64,000 nucleotides of DNA, from assembly GCF_026672545.1 (NCBI RefSeq), contig NZ_JAPPRJ010000001.1, forward strand, positions 1,485,001 through 1,549,000. The letters are read 5' to 3'. The stretch is from Rhizobium sp. SL86 (GTDB taxonomy: Bacteria; Pseudomonadota; Alphaproteobacteria; Rhizobiales; Rhizobiaceae). Position 1 is the first letter of the stretch. The number at the start of each line of letters is the position of its first letter. Below, piece after piece: positions 1-9,817 of the stretch. Below the pieces are notes generated by a model. That model was not told the DNA's origin and ran no database searches. It saw only the letters and a list, made by a program, of their open reading frames with translations. The position numbers were made by a program, and so were the translations under genes.

Positions 1-172
1 GCTTCAGCCGCAGGACATCCGCGCCGACCTCTTCGATCTTGCAACAGGCCGCCATGCAGGCCGCCAGTCGGACGACGAGATCACCCTGTTCAAATCCGTC
101 GGTGCAGCCCTCGAGGACCTCGCCGGTGCCATCCTCGCCTATGAAACCGTCCGCGACGGCAAGAAGACCTGA
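1..172 (+). CDS. Ornithine cyclodeaminase / mu-crystallin family protein, C-terminal fragment
   Basis: The frame is open from the window edge to a TGA at 170-172 and gives 56 residues, with no start in the window. The tail contains DEITLFKSVGAALEDLAGA, typical of the C-terminal end of the ornithine cyclodeaminase/mu-crystallin family (NAD-dependent, Rossmann fold), where an acidic-x-T-L-F-K-S-x-G stretch sits near the end. The substrate cannot be told from this piece. Its stop overlaps the hrpB start (TGATG), so the two may be co-transcribed. The family call rests on a short motif only. Confidence 0.6.
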   Translation, partial: LQPQDIRADLFDLATGRHAGRQSDDEITLFKSVGAALEDLAGAILAYETVRDGKKT

Positions 173-2640
173 TGTCCAGAATGCGACTGCCCCTGCCCTC
201 TCTTCCGGTCACCGAGGTTCTGCCGGCGCTTGCCGCCGCGTTTCTCTCCGGCAACCGGGCCGTGCTGTCTGCGCCGCCGGGCGCCGGCAAGACGACGCTG
301 GTGCCTTTGGTCCTGCTCGATCAGCCCTGGTGCACGGGCAGGATCATTCTTCTGGAACCGAGACGCCTTGCCGCTCGTGCCGCGGCGCACCGCATGGCCT
401 CGCTGCTCGGAGAGGCGGTCGGAGAGACGGTCGGTTATCGCATGCGCCTCGACAACCGGATCTCCGCGGCCACCCGGATCGAGGTGGTGACGGAGGGTGT
501 GTTCGCCCGGATGATCCTGGACGATCCGGAACTCACCGGCATCTCCGCCGTATTGTTCGACGAATTTCACGAACGTTCGCTGGATGCCGATTTCGGCCTG
601 GCGCTCGCGGTCGATTCGCAAGGCGGGCTGCGGGAGGATCTGCGGCTCTTGGTGATGTCGGCAACGCTCGATGTGGACCGCATCAGCCGGCTGCTGGGCG
701 AGGCGCCGACACTGACCAGTGAAGGCCGCGCCTTTCCGGTCGAGATCCGCCATCAGGACCGGGAACAGAACGAACGTATCGAAGACAGTGTCACGCGTGC
801 CATCATGCGGGCCCATGCCGATGAAGAAGGCTCGATCCTCGCCTTCCTGCCGGGCCAGGCGGAAATCCTGCGTACGGCGGAACGGCTGACGGGCCGGCTG
901 CCGCCGGAGACTGTGATCGCCCCCCTTTATGGCAACCTCTCCCAGAAGGAGCAGGATCTTGCGATCAAGCCGACGCTTGCCGGACAGCGCAAGGTGGTGC
1001 TGGCGACCTCCATTGCCGAAACCTCGATCACCATCGATGGTGTGCGCATCGTCATCGACAGCGGCCTGCAGCGCCTGCCGGTCTTCGAACCATCGACCGG
1101 CATCACGCGGCTGGAGACCGTGCGGGTGTCGCGCGCCTCTGCGGATCAGCGGGCCGGCCGCGCCGGGCGAACCGAACCAGGGATCGCCATCCGGCTGTGG
1201 CACAGCGGGCAGACGGCCGCACTTCCGGCTTTCACACCGCCGCAGATTCTGGCGAGCGATCTTTCATCGCTGGCGCTCGATCTCGCCCATTGGGGCGTGC
1301 GTGATCCCTCGGCACTGGCCTTTCTCGATCAGCCGCCGGCACCGGCATTGGCCGAGGCCCGCCAGCTGCTGCGGATGATGGGTGCGCTCGATTCCGACGA
1401 CCGGTTGACGGAGCGCGGCCGGCAGATGCGCCGGATGGCGCTGCCGCCCCGGCTGGCGGCCATGGCGCTGGCGGGCGGCGAGCGCGGACAAGGGCTTTCC
1501 GCCTGCCAGCTGGCGGTTCTGCTAACCGAGCAGGGGCTGGGTGGCCCGGATGTGGACCTGGACCATCGGCTCCGTGCTTTCCGGCAGGAGCGGGGCGACC
1601 GGGCCGAACAGGCGAGACGGCTTGCCGCGCGCCTGGCCGATTCGCTTCCAAAAACCGCCGCCGCCGCCGAGCCCGTTTCGGCCGCCGATCTTCTGATGCA
1701 TGCCTATCCGGATCGTGTCGCCCTTCAGCGTGGTGCGCGCGGCCGGTTCGTGATGGCCAATGGACGGGGTGCCGAACTGCCGGAGACAGAACGTCTTGCC
1801 GGCGCCAAGATGCTGGTGATCGCCGACCTGACTGGCCAGGCGGCGCGCGCGCGCATTCTGGCTGCGGCAGAAACCGGGCGCGCCGCGGTCGAGGCGGAAC
1901 TTGGTCAATCGATCACACGCGGCGACGAAAGCTATTTCGACCGCGCGAGCCGGCAGGTACGGGCCCGGCGTGTCGTGCGGCTTGGGGCTCTTGTGCTCGA
2001 GGAATCGCCGTTGCCACGGCCGACAGGCGCCGCCGCCGCCCGTGGCCTGGCGGACGGTGTGCGCGAGCTTGGGGTCGATGCCCTGCCCTTTTCGAAGGAT
2101 GGCGACCAGTTGCGCGACCGGATCGGCTTTTTATACCGCAGTGTCGGCGATCCGTGGCCGGACGTGTCCGACCAGGCCCTGCTCGACCGCCTGGAGGACT
2201 GGTTCATCCCGTTCCAGGAGGGACGCACCAGTCTCGATGCCATCGATGCCGGCAGCGTGTCGGAAGGTTTGCGCTCGCTGATCCCCTTTGCGCTGCGCCA
2301 GGATCTCAACCGGCTGGCGCCCACCCATTTCGAGGCGCCGACCGGCCAGCGTCATCCCATCCGTTATGATGGGGATGAACCGGTGCTGGCAATCCGCGTT
2401 CAGGAACTGTTCGGGCTGAAGGTACATCCGGCGATTGCCGGCGGCAGACTGCCGCTTCTTCTGGAACTCACCTCTCCGGCGCACCGGCCGATCCAGACGA
2501 CACGGGACCTGCCGGGTTTCTGGGCAGGGTCCTGGAGAGATGTGCGCGCCGACATGCGCGGGCGTTATCCCAAACATCCCTGGCCGGACGATCCAGCCAA
2601 TGCCGCGCCGACCCATCGGGCAAAACCCAGAGGAACATGA
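172..2640 (+). CDS. hrpB: ATP-dependent RNA helicase HrpB (DEAH-box family)
   Basis: The protein has 822 residues, the usual HrpB length. It shows Walker A PPGAGKTTL (about residues 35-43), the motif II box DEFHERSLDADF (about 130-141), motif III SATLD (about 163), and the QRAGRAGR motif VI typical of DEAH helicases. The C-terminal half, including the PxKHPWPDDP tail, is the HrpB-specific extension. HrpB is a bacterial DEAH/RHA-type helicase of the cytosol; its physiological substrate in alphaproteobacteria is poorly defined. The ATG overlaps the upstream stop, and the TGA overlaps the actS start (ATGA at 2637-2640), so translation is probably coupled. Confidence 0.95.
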   Translation: MSRMRLPLPSLPVTEVLPALAAAFLSGNRAVLSAPPGAGKTTLVPLVLLDQPWCTGRIILLEPRRLAARAAAHRMASLLGEAVGETVGYRMRLDNRISAATRIEVVTEGVFARMILDDPELTGISAVLFDEFHERSLDADFGLALAVDSQGGLREDLRLLVMSATLDVDRISRLLGEAPTLTSEGRAFPVEIRHQDREQNERIEDSVTRAIMRAHADEEGSILAFLPGQAEILRTAERLTGRLPPETVIAPLYGNLSQKEQDLAIKPTLAGQRKVVLATSIAETSITIDGVRIVIDSGLQRLPVFEPSTGITRLETVRVSRASADQRAGRAGRTEPGIAIRLWHSGQTAALPAFTPPQILASDLSSLALDLAHWGVRDPSALAFLDQPPAPALAEARQLLRMMGALDSDDRLTERGRQMRRMALPPRLAAMALAGGERGQGLSACQLAVLLTEQGLGGPDVDLDHRLRAFRQERGDRAEQARRLAARLADSLPKTAAAAEPVSAADLLMHAYPDRVALQRGARGRFVMANGRGAELPETERLAGAKMLVIADLTGQAARARILAAAETGRAAVEAELGQSITRGDESYFDRASRQVRARRVVRLGALVLEESPLPRPTGAAAARGLADGVRELGVDALPFSKDGDQLRDRIGFLYRSVGDPWPDVSDQALLDRLEDWFIPFQEGRTSLDAIDAGSVSEGLRSLIPFALRQDLNRLAPTHFEAPTGQRHPIRYDGDEPVLAIRVQELFGLKVHPAIAGGRLPLLLELTSPAHRPIQTTRDLPGFWAGSWRDVRADMRGRYPKHPWPDDPANAAPTHRAKPRGT

Positions 2641-3959
2641 TGAAGGACACGTCCGTGGAAGTAACCTCCCTCCGGCATGCCCAGTTCGGTCGGGCGAGCC
2701 GCACCATGCGCTTGCAGACGCTGGTCAGGCTCCGGTGGCTCGCCGTTGCGGGACAAACGGTTACCGTTCTGGTGGTCGCCGGCCTGTTTCAGTTTTCGTT
2801 GCCGATCCTTGAGACGGCGCTCCTGATTGCCGCGCTGGCGCTCGTCAATCTCTCACTGTCGCTGCGTTTTCCCGCAACCCATCGCCTGAAGCCGCTGGCG
2901 GCGCTGACCCTGCTCGGCTTCGACCTCCTGCAGATGAGCGGTCTGCTGTTCATCACGGGTGGGCTTGCCAATCCCTTTGCCCCGCTTCTCTGCGTGCCGG
3001 TCATCATCTCCTTCGCCTCGTTACCGCTCCGCCAATCACTGCTGCTGCTGGCATTCGCGATTGCCTGCACGACCTCGCTGACGGTGTCACCCTATCCCCT
3101 GCCATGGCATCCGGACGAGGTGCTGATCATCTATCCCGTCATGCAGCTCGGCATCTGGTGTGCCATCGTCTCGATGATGGCCTTTGCCGCCTTCTATGCC
3201 TATCGCGTTTCCATGGAGGCGACGCTGCTGGCCGATGCGCTTGCGGCCACCGAACTGGTTCTGGAGCGGGAAAAGCACCTGTCGCAGCTCGATGGGCTGG
3301 CGGCTGCCGCCGCGCATGAACTCGGCACACCGCTTGCGACGATCAGCGTCGTGGCCAAGGAGATGGAGCGGGAACTTTCGGGCGATGACCGGTTTCGGGA
3401 GGATGTGGCGCTGCTGCGCAGCCAGAGCGAACGCTGCCGCGACATTTTGCGGCGGCTGACCTCGCTTTCGGCGGAAAACGAGGAACACATGCGTCGCTTG
3501 CCCCTCTCCTCCCTGATCGAGGAGGTGACGGCACCGCACAGGCAGTTCGACATCACATTCAAGCTGGTGGAGAAAAGCGACCGGGCCGGAGAACCGGTCG
3601 GCAACCGCAATGCGGGCATTCTCTACGGGCTTGGCAATCTGATCGAAAATGCGGTGGACTTTGCCCGCAAGACCGTCACGCTGACGGTGGAACATGACGC
3701 AGACAAGGTCGCCATCACCATCGAGGATGATGGCGACGGCTTTGCACCGGACGTTTTATCCCATATCGGAGAACCCTATATGTCGACCCGGAACCGGGAG
3801 ATGGATCGGGCTGGCGGTCTCGGATTGGGATTGTTCATTGCCAAGACCCTGCTGGAACGGTCTGGCGCAAGCCTGAGTTTCGAAAATCGCGGTCCGGACG
3901 AAAGCGGCGCGCGGGTGCGGATCGTGTGGCCCAGGTCGGTGATGGAAATAAAGGACTGA
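2637..3959 (+). CDS. actS: Redox sensor histidine kinase ActS (RegB/PrrB family)
   Basis: The protein has 440 residues, with about six membrane segments in the first 190, then a cytoplasmic kinase core. The quinone-sensing signature GGLANPF lies at about 108-114, the H-box HELGTPLATI puts the phospho-acceptor at His227, and a cysteine at about 267 (ERCRDILRRLT) matches the redox-active Cys of RegB (H225/C265 in Rhodobacter). The ATP-binding part ends with GGLGLGLFIAKTLL. RegB/ActS kinases read the quinone pool and phosphorylate RegA/ActR, controlling microaerobic, CO2- and N2-related genes and, in Sinorhizobium, acid tolerance. Its partner actR follows after 72 bases. Confidence 0.93.
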   Translation: MMKDTSVEVTSLRHAQFGRASRTMRLQTLVRLRWLAVAGQTVTVLVVAGLFQFSLPILETALLIAALALVNLSLSLRFPATHRLKPLAALTLLGFDLLQMSGLLFITGGLANPFAPLLCVPVIISFASLPLRQSLLLLAFAIACTTSLTVSPYPLPWHPDEVLIIYPVMQLGIWCAIVSMMAFAAFYAYRVSMEATLLADALAATELVLEREKHLSQLDGLAAAAAHELGTPLATISVVAKEMERELSGDDRFREDVALLRSQSERCRDILRRLTSLSAENEEHMRRLPLSSLIEEVTAPHRQFDITFKLVEKSDRAGEPVGNRNAGILYGLGNLIENAVDFARKTVTLTVEHDADKVAITIEDDGDGFAPDVLSHIGEPYMSTRNREMDRAGGLGLGLFIAKTLLERSGASLSFENRGPDESGARVRIVWPRSVMEIKD

Positions 3960-4031
3960 AACGCTCGGCCGCTGAGCCGAGTGGCCCTCCGCTTCGTAGA
4001 GACGAGGTGATGGCACCTGTGGAGAAAGACA

Positions 4032-4613
4032 ATGATGGCAGACAAGATCGAGCACAGCGAGCCCAAGGATCCGGATACCACTCTCGGCGCCGATCCCTCG
4101 CTCCTGATCGTGGATGATGACGGTCCCTTTCTGCGGCGCCTGGCACGCGCCATGGAGAGCCGCGGTTTTGCCGTGGACGTGGCCGAGTCCGTGGCGGAAG
4201 GCATTGCCAAATCCCGTGCCCGTCCGCCGAAATATGCCGTGGTGGATCTCCGGCTCGGCGACGGAAACGGGCTGGACGTGATCGAGGCGATCCGCAAGGG
4301 CCGCGAAGATACCCGCGTGATCGTGCTGACCGGTTACGGCAACATTGCCACCGCCGTCACCGCAGTGAAGCTCGGGGCCGTGGATTACCTGTCGAAACCC
4401 GCGGATGCGGACGATATCTATGCGGCGCTCACCCAGCGGCCGGGCGAGAAGGCCGACGTGCCGGAAAATCCGATGTCGGCGGACCGTGTGCGCTGGGAGC
4501 ACATTCAGCGCGTTTATGAGATGTGCGAGCGCAACGTCTCGGAAACCGCGCGCCGCCTCAACATGCACCGACGCACGCTGCAGCGGATTCTCGCCAAACG
4601 CGCGCCGAAGTAA
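4032..4613 (+). CDS. actR: Response regulator ActR (RegA/PrrA family)
   Basis: The protein has 193 residues: an N-terminal receiver with the acidic pocket VDDD (about 27-30) and phospho-acceptor Asp72 (VVDLRLGDGNG), then a proline/acidic linker and a Fis-type helix-turn-helix (about 152-193, NVSETARRLNMHRRTLQRIL). This HTH is nearly invariant across RegA, PrrA and ActR. The gene follows its kinase ActS on the same strand. A GGAGA ribosome-binding site precedes the ATG-ATG start. The regulon would include redox-dependent energy and carbon genes, by analogy with other alphaproteobacteria. Confidence 0.95.
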   Translation: MMADKIEHSEPKDPDTTLGADPSLLIVDDDGPFLRRLARAMESRGFAVDVAESVAEGIAKSRARPPKYAVVDLRLGDGNGLDVIEAIRKGREDTRVIVLTGYGNIATAVTAVKLGAVDYLSKPADADDIYAALTQRPGEKADVPENPMSADRVRWEHIQRVYEMCERNVSETARRLNMHRRTLQRILAKRAPK

Positions 4614-4617
4614 GCGC

Positions 4618-5106
4618 TCACGCTTCTTCGAAACTCTGGCCGGTCGCCCGTTCGGCGGCCAGCAGGCGCTGCCCGGCGGTTCTTGCAAAACTGAGCGTAA
4701 GCGATTTGCGCGCGGCTGCCGATAGACGATGTTCCGGCGCCTCGCGCAACAGATGCGCGCCGTAGCCATCGGACAGGATGAGACCGCAGTCTTCGGGAAA
4801 GATCTCCAGCGGCACATCCTTGTGCGTCGCGAAATACAGCCGGTCGGAATAATCGCGATACTCCGGCCATTTCCGGTCGACTCGGAAGTCTTCGACAGAC
4901 GTCTTGATCTCGATGATCCAGATCTCGCCCTTGGCCGATAGGCTGATGAGGTCCGCACGACGGCCATTGCCCAGCGTCAGTTCCGGCAGAACGGCGTGGC
5001 GCATCTCGTCCAGCAGAAGCTGCACACCACGACGCACCATCATCGCGCGAGCCGATTGCCGACCATCCACCAGTGGGTTGTTCGAGCCGATATTGACGAT
5101 CGTCAC
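4618..5106 (-). CDS. mmcB: MmcB-family DNA repair protein (PD-(D/E)XK-like nuclease fold)
   Basis: From a GTG at 5104-5106 the protein has 162 residues (TIVNIGSNNPLVDGRQSARAM onward). The longer open frame reaches 5202, but the N-terminal 32 residues look unlike the family, and a GGGAG-type ribosome-binding site stands before the GTG. The residues RADL and WIIEIKTS form the D...ExK pattern of PD-(D/E)XK enzymes. In Caulobacter, MmcB is a damage-induced protein tied to ImuABC mutagenic repair and to cross-link tolerance. It converges on actR with a 4-base gap, so it is separately transcribed. Confidence 0.75.
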   Translation of the reverse strand: MTIVNIGSNNPLVDGRQSARAMMVRRGVQLLLDEMRHAVLPELTLGNGRRADLISLSAKGEIWIIEIKTSVEDFRVDRKWPEYRDYSDRLYFATHKDVPLEIFPEDCGLILSDGYGAHLLREAPEHRLSAAARKSLTLSFARTAGQRLLAAERATGQSFEEA

Positions 5107-5283
5107 CGCGGGTCTCTCCCTTCTCCCGGAATGTTGCAAAAAGACAATGGACGCTTCATTTGTGCAGTCGCGAAGAAAGCTGACTGAAACGTGCCTTGCC
5201 AAGCTCGTCTAAACGAAAATAAACCTTGCTTCAAAAGATGGTTTCACCCGTCTTTGCTTCCACCCCTGTTGCAAGAGAATTCC

Positions 5284-5961
5284 ATGCGCATCCGCACAAG
5301 CATGCTTGCGTCCGGCCTGTTGGCATCCCTCGCCCTGGCCGGTTGCTCCACGACGTCTGAAACCAAGGACAAGCCGAAGGACGTCGCCGTCCGCACGCAG
5401 ACCACCGAGATCTTCAGCGATGCCTACGGACCGGTGACCGATGCAGGTTACAGCCTGCCGGCCATCCCCGTCAGCCGGCTGGACAAGAAGTTCCACCGCC
5501 AGATCGTCGACTTCAAGACCGATGAGCGTCCCGGCACGATCATCGTCAATACGCGGGAGCGCTTCCTTTATTACATCCTGCCGAACGGCAGGGCCGTCCG
5601 GTACGGGATCGGCGTCGGCAAACAGGGATTCGCCTGGTCCGGCGAGGCTTATGTCGCCTGGAAGCAGGAGTGGCCGACCTGGCACCCGCCGAAGGAAATG
5701 GCCGTGCGCAAGCCGGACATCGCCCGTTACGTCGAAGACGGCATGGGCCCCGGCCTCAGCAATCCGCTTGGCGCGCGCGCCATGTATCTCTTCAACGAGA
5801 AGGGCCAGGACACCCTGTTCCGTCTGCACGGTACACCGGAATGGGCATCCATCGGCACGGCAGCCTCGTCGGGCTGCATCCGCCTGATGAACCAGGACGT
5901 GATCGATCTCTACAGTCGCGTCCGTCCGGGCCGCGAGACCAAGGTTGTCGTGATCCAGTAA
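5284..5961 (+). CDS. L,D-transpeptidase (YkuD family) lipoprotein
   Basis: The start chosen at 5284 gives 225 residues beginning with a lipoprotein signal peptide (MRIRTSMLASGLLASLALAGC). The lipobox LAGC predicts cleavage and lipidation at Cys21. The YkuD catalytic domain carries the motif HGTPEW...SSGCIRLMN with the catalytic Cys, His and Arg, near the C-terminus. Such enzymes make 3-3 cross-links in peptidoglycan or attach proteins to it, acting in the periplasm. An in-frame start exists at 5191 but would bury the signal peptide. A strong bidirectional terminator follows. Confidence 0.88.
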   Translation: MRIRTSMLASGLLASLALAGCSTTSETKDKPKDVAVRTQTTEIFSDAYGPVTDAGYSLPAIPVSRLDKKFHRQIVDFKTDERPGTIIVNTRERFLYYILPNGRAVRYGIGVGKQGFAWSGEAYVAWKQEWPTWHPPKEMAVRKPDIARYVEDGMGPGLSNPLGARAMYLFNEKGQDTLFRLHGTPEWASIGTAASSGCIRLMNQDVIDLYSRVRPGRETKVVVIQ

Positions 5962-5986
5962 GGATCGCCGACAGCACTCCATCAGT

Positions 5987-6018
5987 AAAAACGGCGCGGG
6001 TTTCGCGCCGTTTTTCGT
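5987..6018 (+). terminator. Bidirectional intrinsic terminator between L,D-transpeptidase gene and glcB
   Basis: AAAAACGGCGCG (5987-5998) pairs perfectly with CGCGCCGTTTTT (6004-6015) around a five-base loop, with A-runs and T-runs on the two sides. It can therefore stop transcription from the transpeptidase gene on the plus strand and from glcB on the minus strand. Confidence 0.88.
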
Positions 6019-6078
6019 TTCCGGGATCAGACGAGAGGATGTGCCAGGACGCGACCGCCGTCCTGGCATCGCAACAGA

Positions 6079-8247
6079 TCAGGCCGCAGCCTTTGCCTTG
6101 GCCTCAAGCCGACGGCGATGCAGCACCGGTTCTGTGTAGCCGTTCGGTTGTTCACGACCCTTCAGGACAAGATCGAGCGCTGCCTGGAAGGCCACCGAAT
6201 CATCGAAGCGGCCGGCCATCGGCTGATAAAGAGGGTCGCCAACATTCTGCTGGTCGACGATGGCGGCCATACGTTTCATGGTTTCGATCACCTGCGCCTC
6301 GGTCACCAGGCCATGATGCAGCCAGTTCGCCATATGCTGCGCGGAGATGCGCAACGTCGCACGGTCTTCCATCAGGCCGACATTGTTGATGTCCGGCACC
6401 TTGGAGCAGCCGACACCCTGATCGATCCAGCGCACGACGTAGCCCAGAATGCCCTGTGCATTGTTGTCCAGCTCGCGCTGCACCTCTTCCGGCGTCCAGT
6501 TCGGGCGCTCGGCCACCGGCACCGAAAGGATATCGGCGAGTTTGGCGCGCGCGCGCGACTTCAGTCCGTCCTGAACCTCGGCAACATTGATCTTGTGATA
6601 ATGCGTGGCATGCAGCGTCGCTGCCGTCGGCGACGGCACCCAGGCGGTGTTGGCGCCAGCCTTCGGATGGGCGATCTTCTGCTCCAGCATTGCCGCCATC
6701 AGATCCGGCATGGCCCACATGCCCTTGCCGATCTGCGCATGGCCGGAGAGGCCACAGATCAAGCCGATATCGACGTTCCAGTTCTCGTAGGCTGCGATCC
6801 AGGCGGCCTGCTTCATGTCGCCCTTGCGGATCATCGGGCCCGCTTCCATCGAGGTGTGGATCTCGTCGCCGGTACGGTCGAGGAAGCCGGTATTGATGAA
6901 GACGACGCGCTCGCGCGCCGCGCGGATACATTCCTTGAGGTTCACCGTCGTGCGGCGCTCCTCATCCATGATGCCCATCTTGATCGTGTTGACCGGCATG
7001 TGAAGCGCCTTTTCCACGCGATCGAAGATCTCGCAGGCAAAGGCCACCTCTTCCGGCCCATGCATCTTGGGCTTCACCACATACATGGAGCCCGTGCGGG
7101 AATTCTGGCGACGGCCGTTCGGCCCGACGTCGCGCAGCGCAATCAGCGCCGTCACCATCGCATCCAGGATGCCTTCCGGCACTTCGCGGCCATCCCGGTC
7201 GAGGATCGCCGGGTTCGTCATCAGGTGGCCGACATTGCGCACCAGCATCAGCGAGCGGGCATGCACGGTGAGGTTCGACCCATCGGGCGCGGTGTAGGTG
7301 ACATCCGGGTTCAGCGCGCGGGTAAAGGTCTTGCCGCCCTTGCTGACTGTCTCCTTCAGATCGCCCTGCATCAGGCCGAGCCAGTTGCGATAAACGACAA
7401 CCTTGTCGTCGGCATCGACGGCCGCAACCGAATCCTCGCAGTCCATGATGGTGGTGATCGCCGATTCGAGCCAGACATCGGAAATATGCGCCGGATCATC
7501 CTTGCCGATCGCGGTCGAGGCATCGATGCGGATCTCGACATGCAGGCGGTTCTTGACGAACAGCAGACGGGTCGGTGCGGACGCCTCTCCCTGATAGCCG
7601 GCAAACTGGGATGGATCGGAAAGTGACAGCGAGGCCTCGCCGGCCTTGATCACCAGCGCGCCATCAACCACGGCAAAACCCGTCACGTCGCTCCAGCGTG
7701 CGCCGTCGATCGGCGCCGACTGATCGAGAAAGGTCCGGGCCCAGGCAATCACCTTGGCACCGCGGACAGGATTGTAGCCGGCACCCTTTTCCGCGCCATC
7801 GGTTTCGGCAATCGCATCGGTCCCGTACAGCGCATCATAGAGCGAACCCCAGCGCGCATTGGCGGCATTCAGCGCATACCGGGCATTCATGACAGGCACG
7901 ACCAGCTGCGGCCCGGCAATTTCGGCGATTTCAGGATCGACATTGTCCGTCGTCACCTGGAAATCCGGTCCTTCCGGCAGGAGATAACCGATCTCGCGCA
8001 GGAAAGCCTCGTAAGCGGCCAGATCCGACGGGGCACCGTTCTTGCGGTACCATTCGTCCAGCTTTTCCTGAAAACGGTCTCGCTTGGCAAGCAGCGCACG
8101 ATTCTTCGGAGCAAGATCATGAATGAGCGTCGAAAGCTCGGCGAAGAAATGATCCGGATCGATGCCACTGCCGGGCAGCGCTTCCTCCACCAGAAACGTC
8201 AGCAGCGCCTCGTCGATTGCCAGACCATTGCGTTCGATGCGGCTCAT
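6079..8247 (-). CDS. glcB: Malate synthase G
   Basis: From the ATG at 8245-8247, preceded by GGAGGAAG, the protein has 722 residues, close to E. coli GlcB (723). The longer open frame to 8277 lacks a ribosome-binding site. Recognisable stretches include [23 protein letters not shown], the core [14 protein letters not shown] with [23 protein letters not shown], the catalytic acid-rich region [21 protein letters not shown], and [12 protein letters not shown]. The enzyme condenses glyoxylate with acetyl-CoA to malate in the cytosol, serving the glyoxylate shunt and glycolate use. No isocitrate lyase is in the window. It stands alone, converging with the transpeptidase gene. Confidence 0.96.
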   Translation of the reverse strand: MSRIERNGLAIDEALLTFLVEEALPGSGIDPDHFFAELSTLIHDLAPKNRALLAKRDRFQEKLDEWYRKNGAPSDLAAYEAFLREIGYLLPEGPDFQVTTDNVDPEIAEIAGPQLVVPVMNARYALNAANARWGSLYDALYGTDAIAETDGAEKGAGYNPVRGAKVIAWARTFLDQSAPIDGARWSDVTGFAVVDGALVIKAGEASLSLSDPSQFAGYQGEASAPTRLLFVKNRLHVEIRIDASTAIGKDDPAHISDVWLESAITTIMDCEDSVAAVDADDKVVVYRNWLGLMQGDLKETVSKGGKTFTRALNPDVTYTAPDGSNLTVHARSLMLVRNVGHLMTNPAILDRDGREVPEGILDAMVTALIALRDVGPNGRRQNSRTGSMYVVKPKMHGPEEVAFACEIFDRVEKALHMPVNTIKMGIMDEERRTTVNLKECIRAARERVVFINTGFLDRTGDEIHTSMEAGPMIRKGDMKQAAWIAAYENWNVDIGLICGLSGHAQIGKGMWAMPDLMAAMLEQKIAHPKAGANTAWVPSPTAATLHATHYHKINVAEVQDGLKSRARAKLADILSVPVAERPNWTPEEVQRELDNNAQGILGYVVRWIDQGVGCSKVPDINNVGLMEDRATLRISAQHMANWLHHGLVTEAQVIETMKRMAAIVDQQNVGDPLYQPMAGRFDDSVAFQAALDLVLKGREQPNGYTEPVLHRRRLEAKAKAAA

Positions 8248-8367
8248 CCGCTTCCTCCATATTGACCAGTGTTGCACAGGTTTTTGCGCGCCCGTGGGCC
8301 TTAGTCAATGCGGCAATGGTGGAAGACTGACGAGAGACGATTCTGTGACAGTCTCACGACCTGCCGT

Positions 8368-9771
8368 TCAGTGTCTGTCGCGCGGCGTGACCCGCATGGG
8401 CAAACCGTCCCGCGGTTGGGTCGTCAGGCGCTGAATCGGCCAGGGATTGACGCCCGGTAGCGCATCGAAACGGAAGCGGGACATCAGGACGGCAAGAGCA
8501 ATCACCGCCTCCTGCATGGCAAAGGTCGCGCCGATACAGACACGCGGGCCGGCTCCGAACGGGAGATACTGGAACCGGTCGATCTTGCCGCGGTTTTCCG
8601 GCAGGAAACGTTCCGGCATGAAAGCGCGCGGCTTTTCCCAATAAAGCACATGCCGGTGCAGGGTCCAGGGCATGACCAAAGCCGTCGTGCCGGCAGCAAT
8701 ATGCACCGTGTTGCCCTCCGGACTGGTCCACTCATCATCTTCGATGGCTTCGCGGTTGAGCGACGGGGCCGGTGGGTAAAGCCGCATGGCCTCCTCGAAG
8801 GCGGCCCGCACATAGGGCATCCGGTCCAGCCACTCGACCGGTTCGGCACCGGTGGCGAGCACGGTCGCGATCTCCCGTTCCATGGCCTCGCGGATGTGCG
8901 GGGACTTCGCCACACAATAGAGCGTCCAGGTCATGGCGCGAGCGGTCGTCTCATGACCAGCACCGATGAAGGTGAGGATGTTGTCCTCGATCTCATCCAG
9001 GGTCAGACCATCGGGGCCATCCAGATCGAGAAGAAGGGTCAGCAGGTCATCCGGCGTCGAGGCGCGATCCTCGGCCATCTTTGCCTTCCGTTTCTCCATG
9101 GTCTGTCGAACGATGCCGCGAAAATGGTCCATGACCTTCGGTCCGCCGATCCGCCGCAGACGCGGAACCCAGGGCGGCGCCCGCAGCAGGTCCATGGGGT
9201 CAACACGGCCCATCCGATGCAGCAGCGCCTCGACGTCATCGGAAAAGCGCTCGCTGTCGGTGACCACATCTCCGGAAAAAAGCGTGTCGATCAGGATGGC
9301 GAAGGTCAGCTCCGCCATGTCGATCGAGACGTCCTCGACCCTGCCCGAACGGCCGACATCAGCATATTTTTCAACATATTCCTCGGATTTCGCCAGCATT
9401 CTGCCCGCAAAACCCTTTGCGTGTCGCGGCGTGAAGACCGGTGCGACAGCCTTTCGCGACCGCTTCCAGACAGGCCCCTCGGCGGTCAGAAGGCCATCGC
9501 GCAGAATCGGCCGCAGGATCAGTTGCCGGACTTCCGCCATTCGGTAATTGGGGGCATTGTCCACCAGAACACGCCGGATCAGGCCGGGGTGGTTGATGAT
9601 GACCGTTCGTTCGGAAAAGAACTTCGTTTCGATCCAGGGCAGTGTGTAGGAAGGCGCGCCCCACAGTTCCAGCGGATTGCGCAGAACGGTTCGAATGATC
9701 TCGAGCTTGCTCGGAGCATAGGTGCGTGGAACGGGTGCCGGCGGTTCGAAGGGCTCCGGGCGCATGTCCAT
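8368..9771 (-). CDS. Cytochrome P450
   Basis: The ATG at 9769-9771 (MDMRPEP) with AGGAAG upstream gives 467 residues; the open frame extends to a TTG at 9801. P450 hallmarks are present: I-helix AGHETTARAMTW, K-helix ExxR (EEAMRLYPPAP), and the heme-binding loop FGAGPRVCIGATFA with the thiolate Cys. There is no N-terminal membrane anchor, so it is probably a soluble class I-type enzyme needing separate ferredoxin and reductase partners, neither of which is nearby. The substrate cannot be inferred. It lies between glcB and a DUF1402 gene on the same strand, with 46 bases to the latter. Confidence 0.9.
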   Translation of the reverse strand: MDMRPEPFEPPAPVPRTYAPSKLEIIRTVLRNPLELWGAPSYTLPWIETKFFSERTVIINHPGLIRRVLVDNAPNYRMAEVRQLILRPILRDGLLTAEGPVWKRSRKAVAPVFTPRHAKGFAGRMLAKSEEYVEKYADVGRSGRVEDVSIDMAELTFAILIDTLFSGDVVTDSERFSDDVEALLHRMGRVDPMDLLRAPPWVPRLRRIGGPKVMDHFRGIVRQTMEKRKAKMAEDRASTPDDLLTLLLDLDGPDGLTLDEIEDNILTFIGAGHETTARAMTWTLYCVAKSPHIREAMEREIATVLATGAEPVEWLDRMPYVRAAFEEAMRLYPPAPSLNREAIEDDEWTSPEGNTVHIAAGTTALVMPWTLHRHVLYWEKPRAFMPERFLPENRGKIDRFQYLPFGAGPRVCIGATFAMQEAVIALAVLMSRFRFDALPGVNPWPIQRLTTQPRDGLPMRVTPRDRH

Positions 9772-9817
9772 CGGTTGCTTCCTGTCCTTGAGGATCACCA
9801 ACCGCAGATATCGGCAC

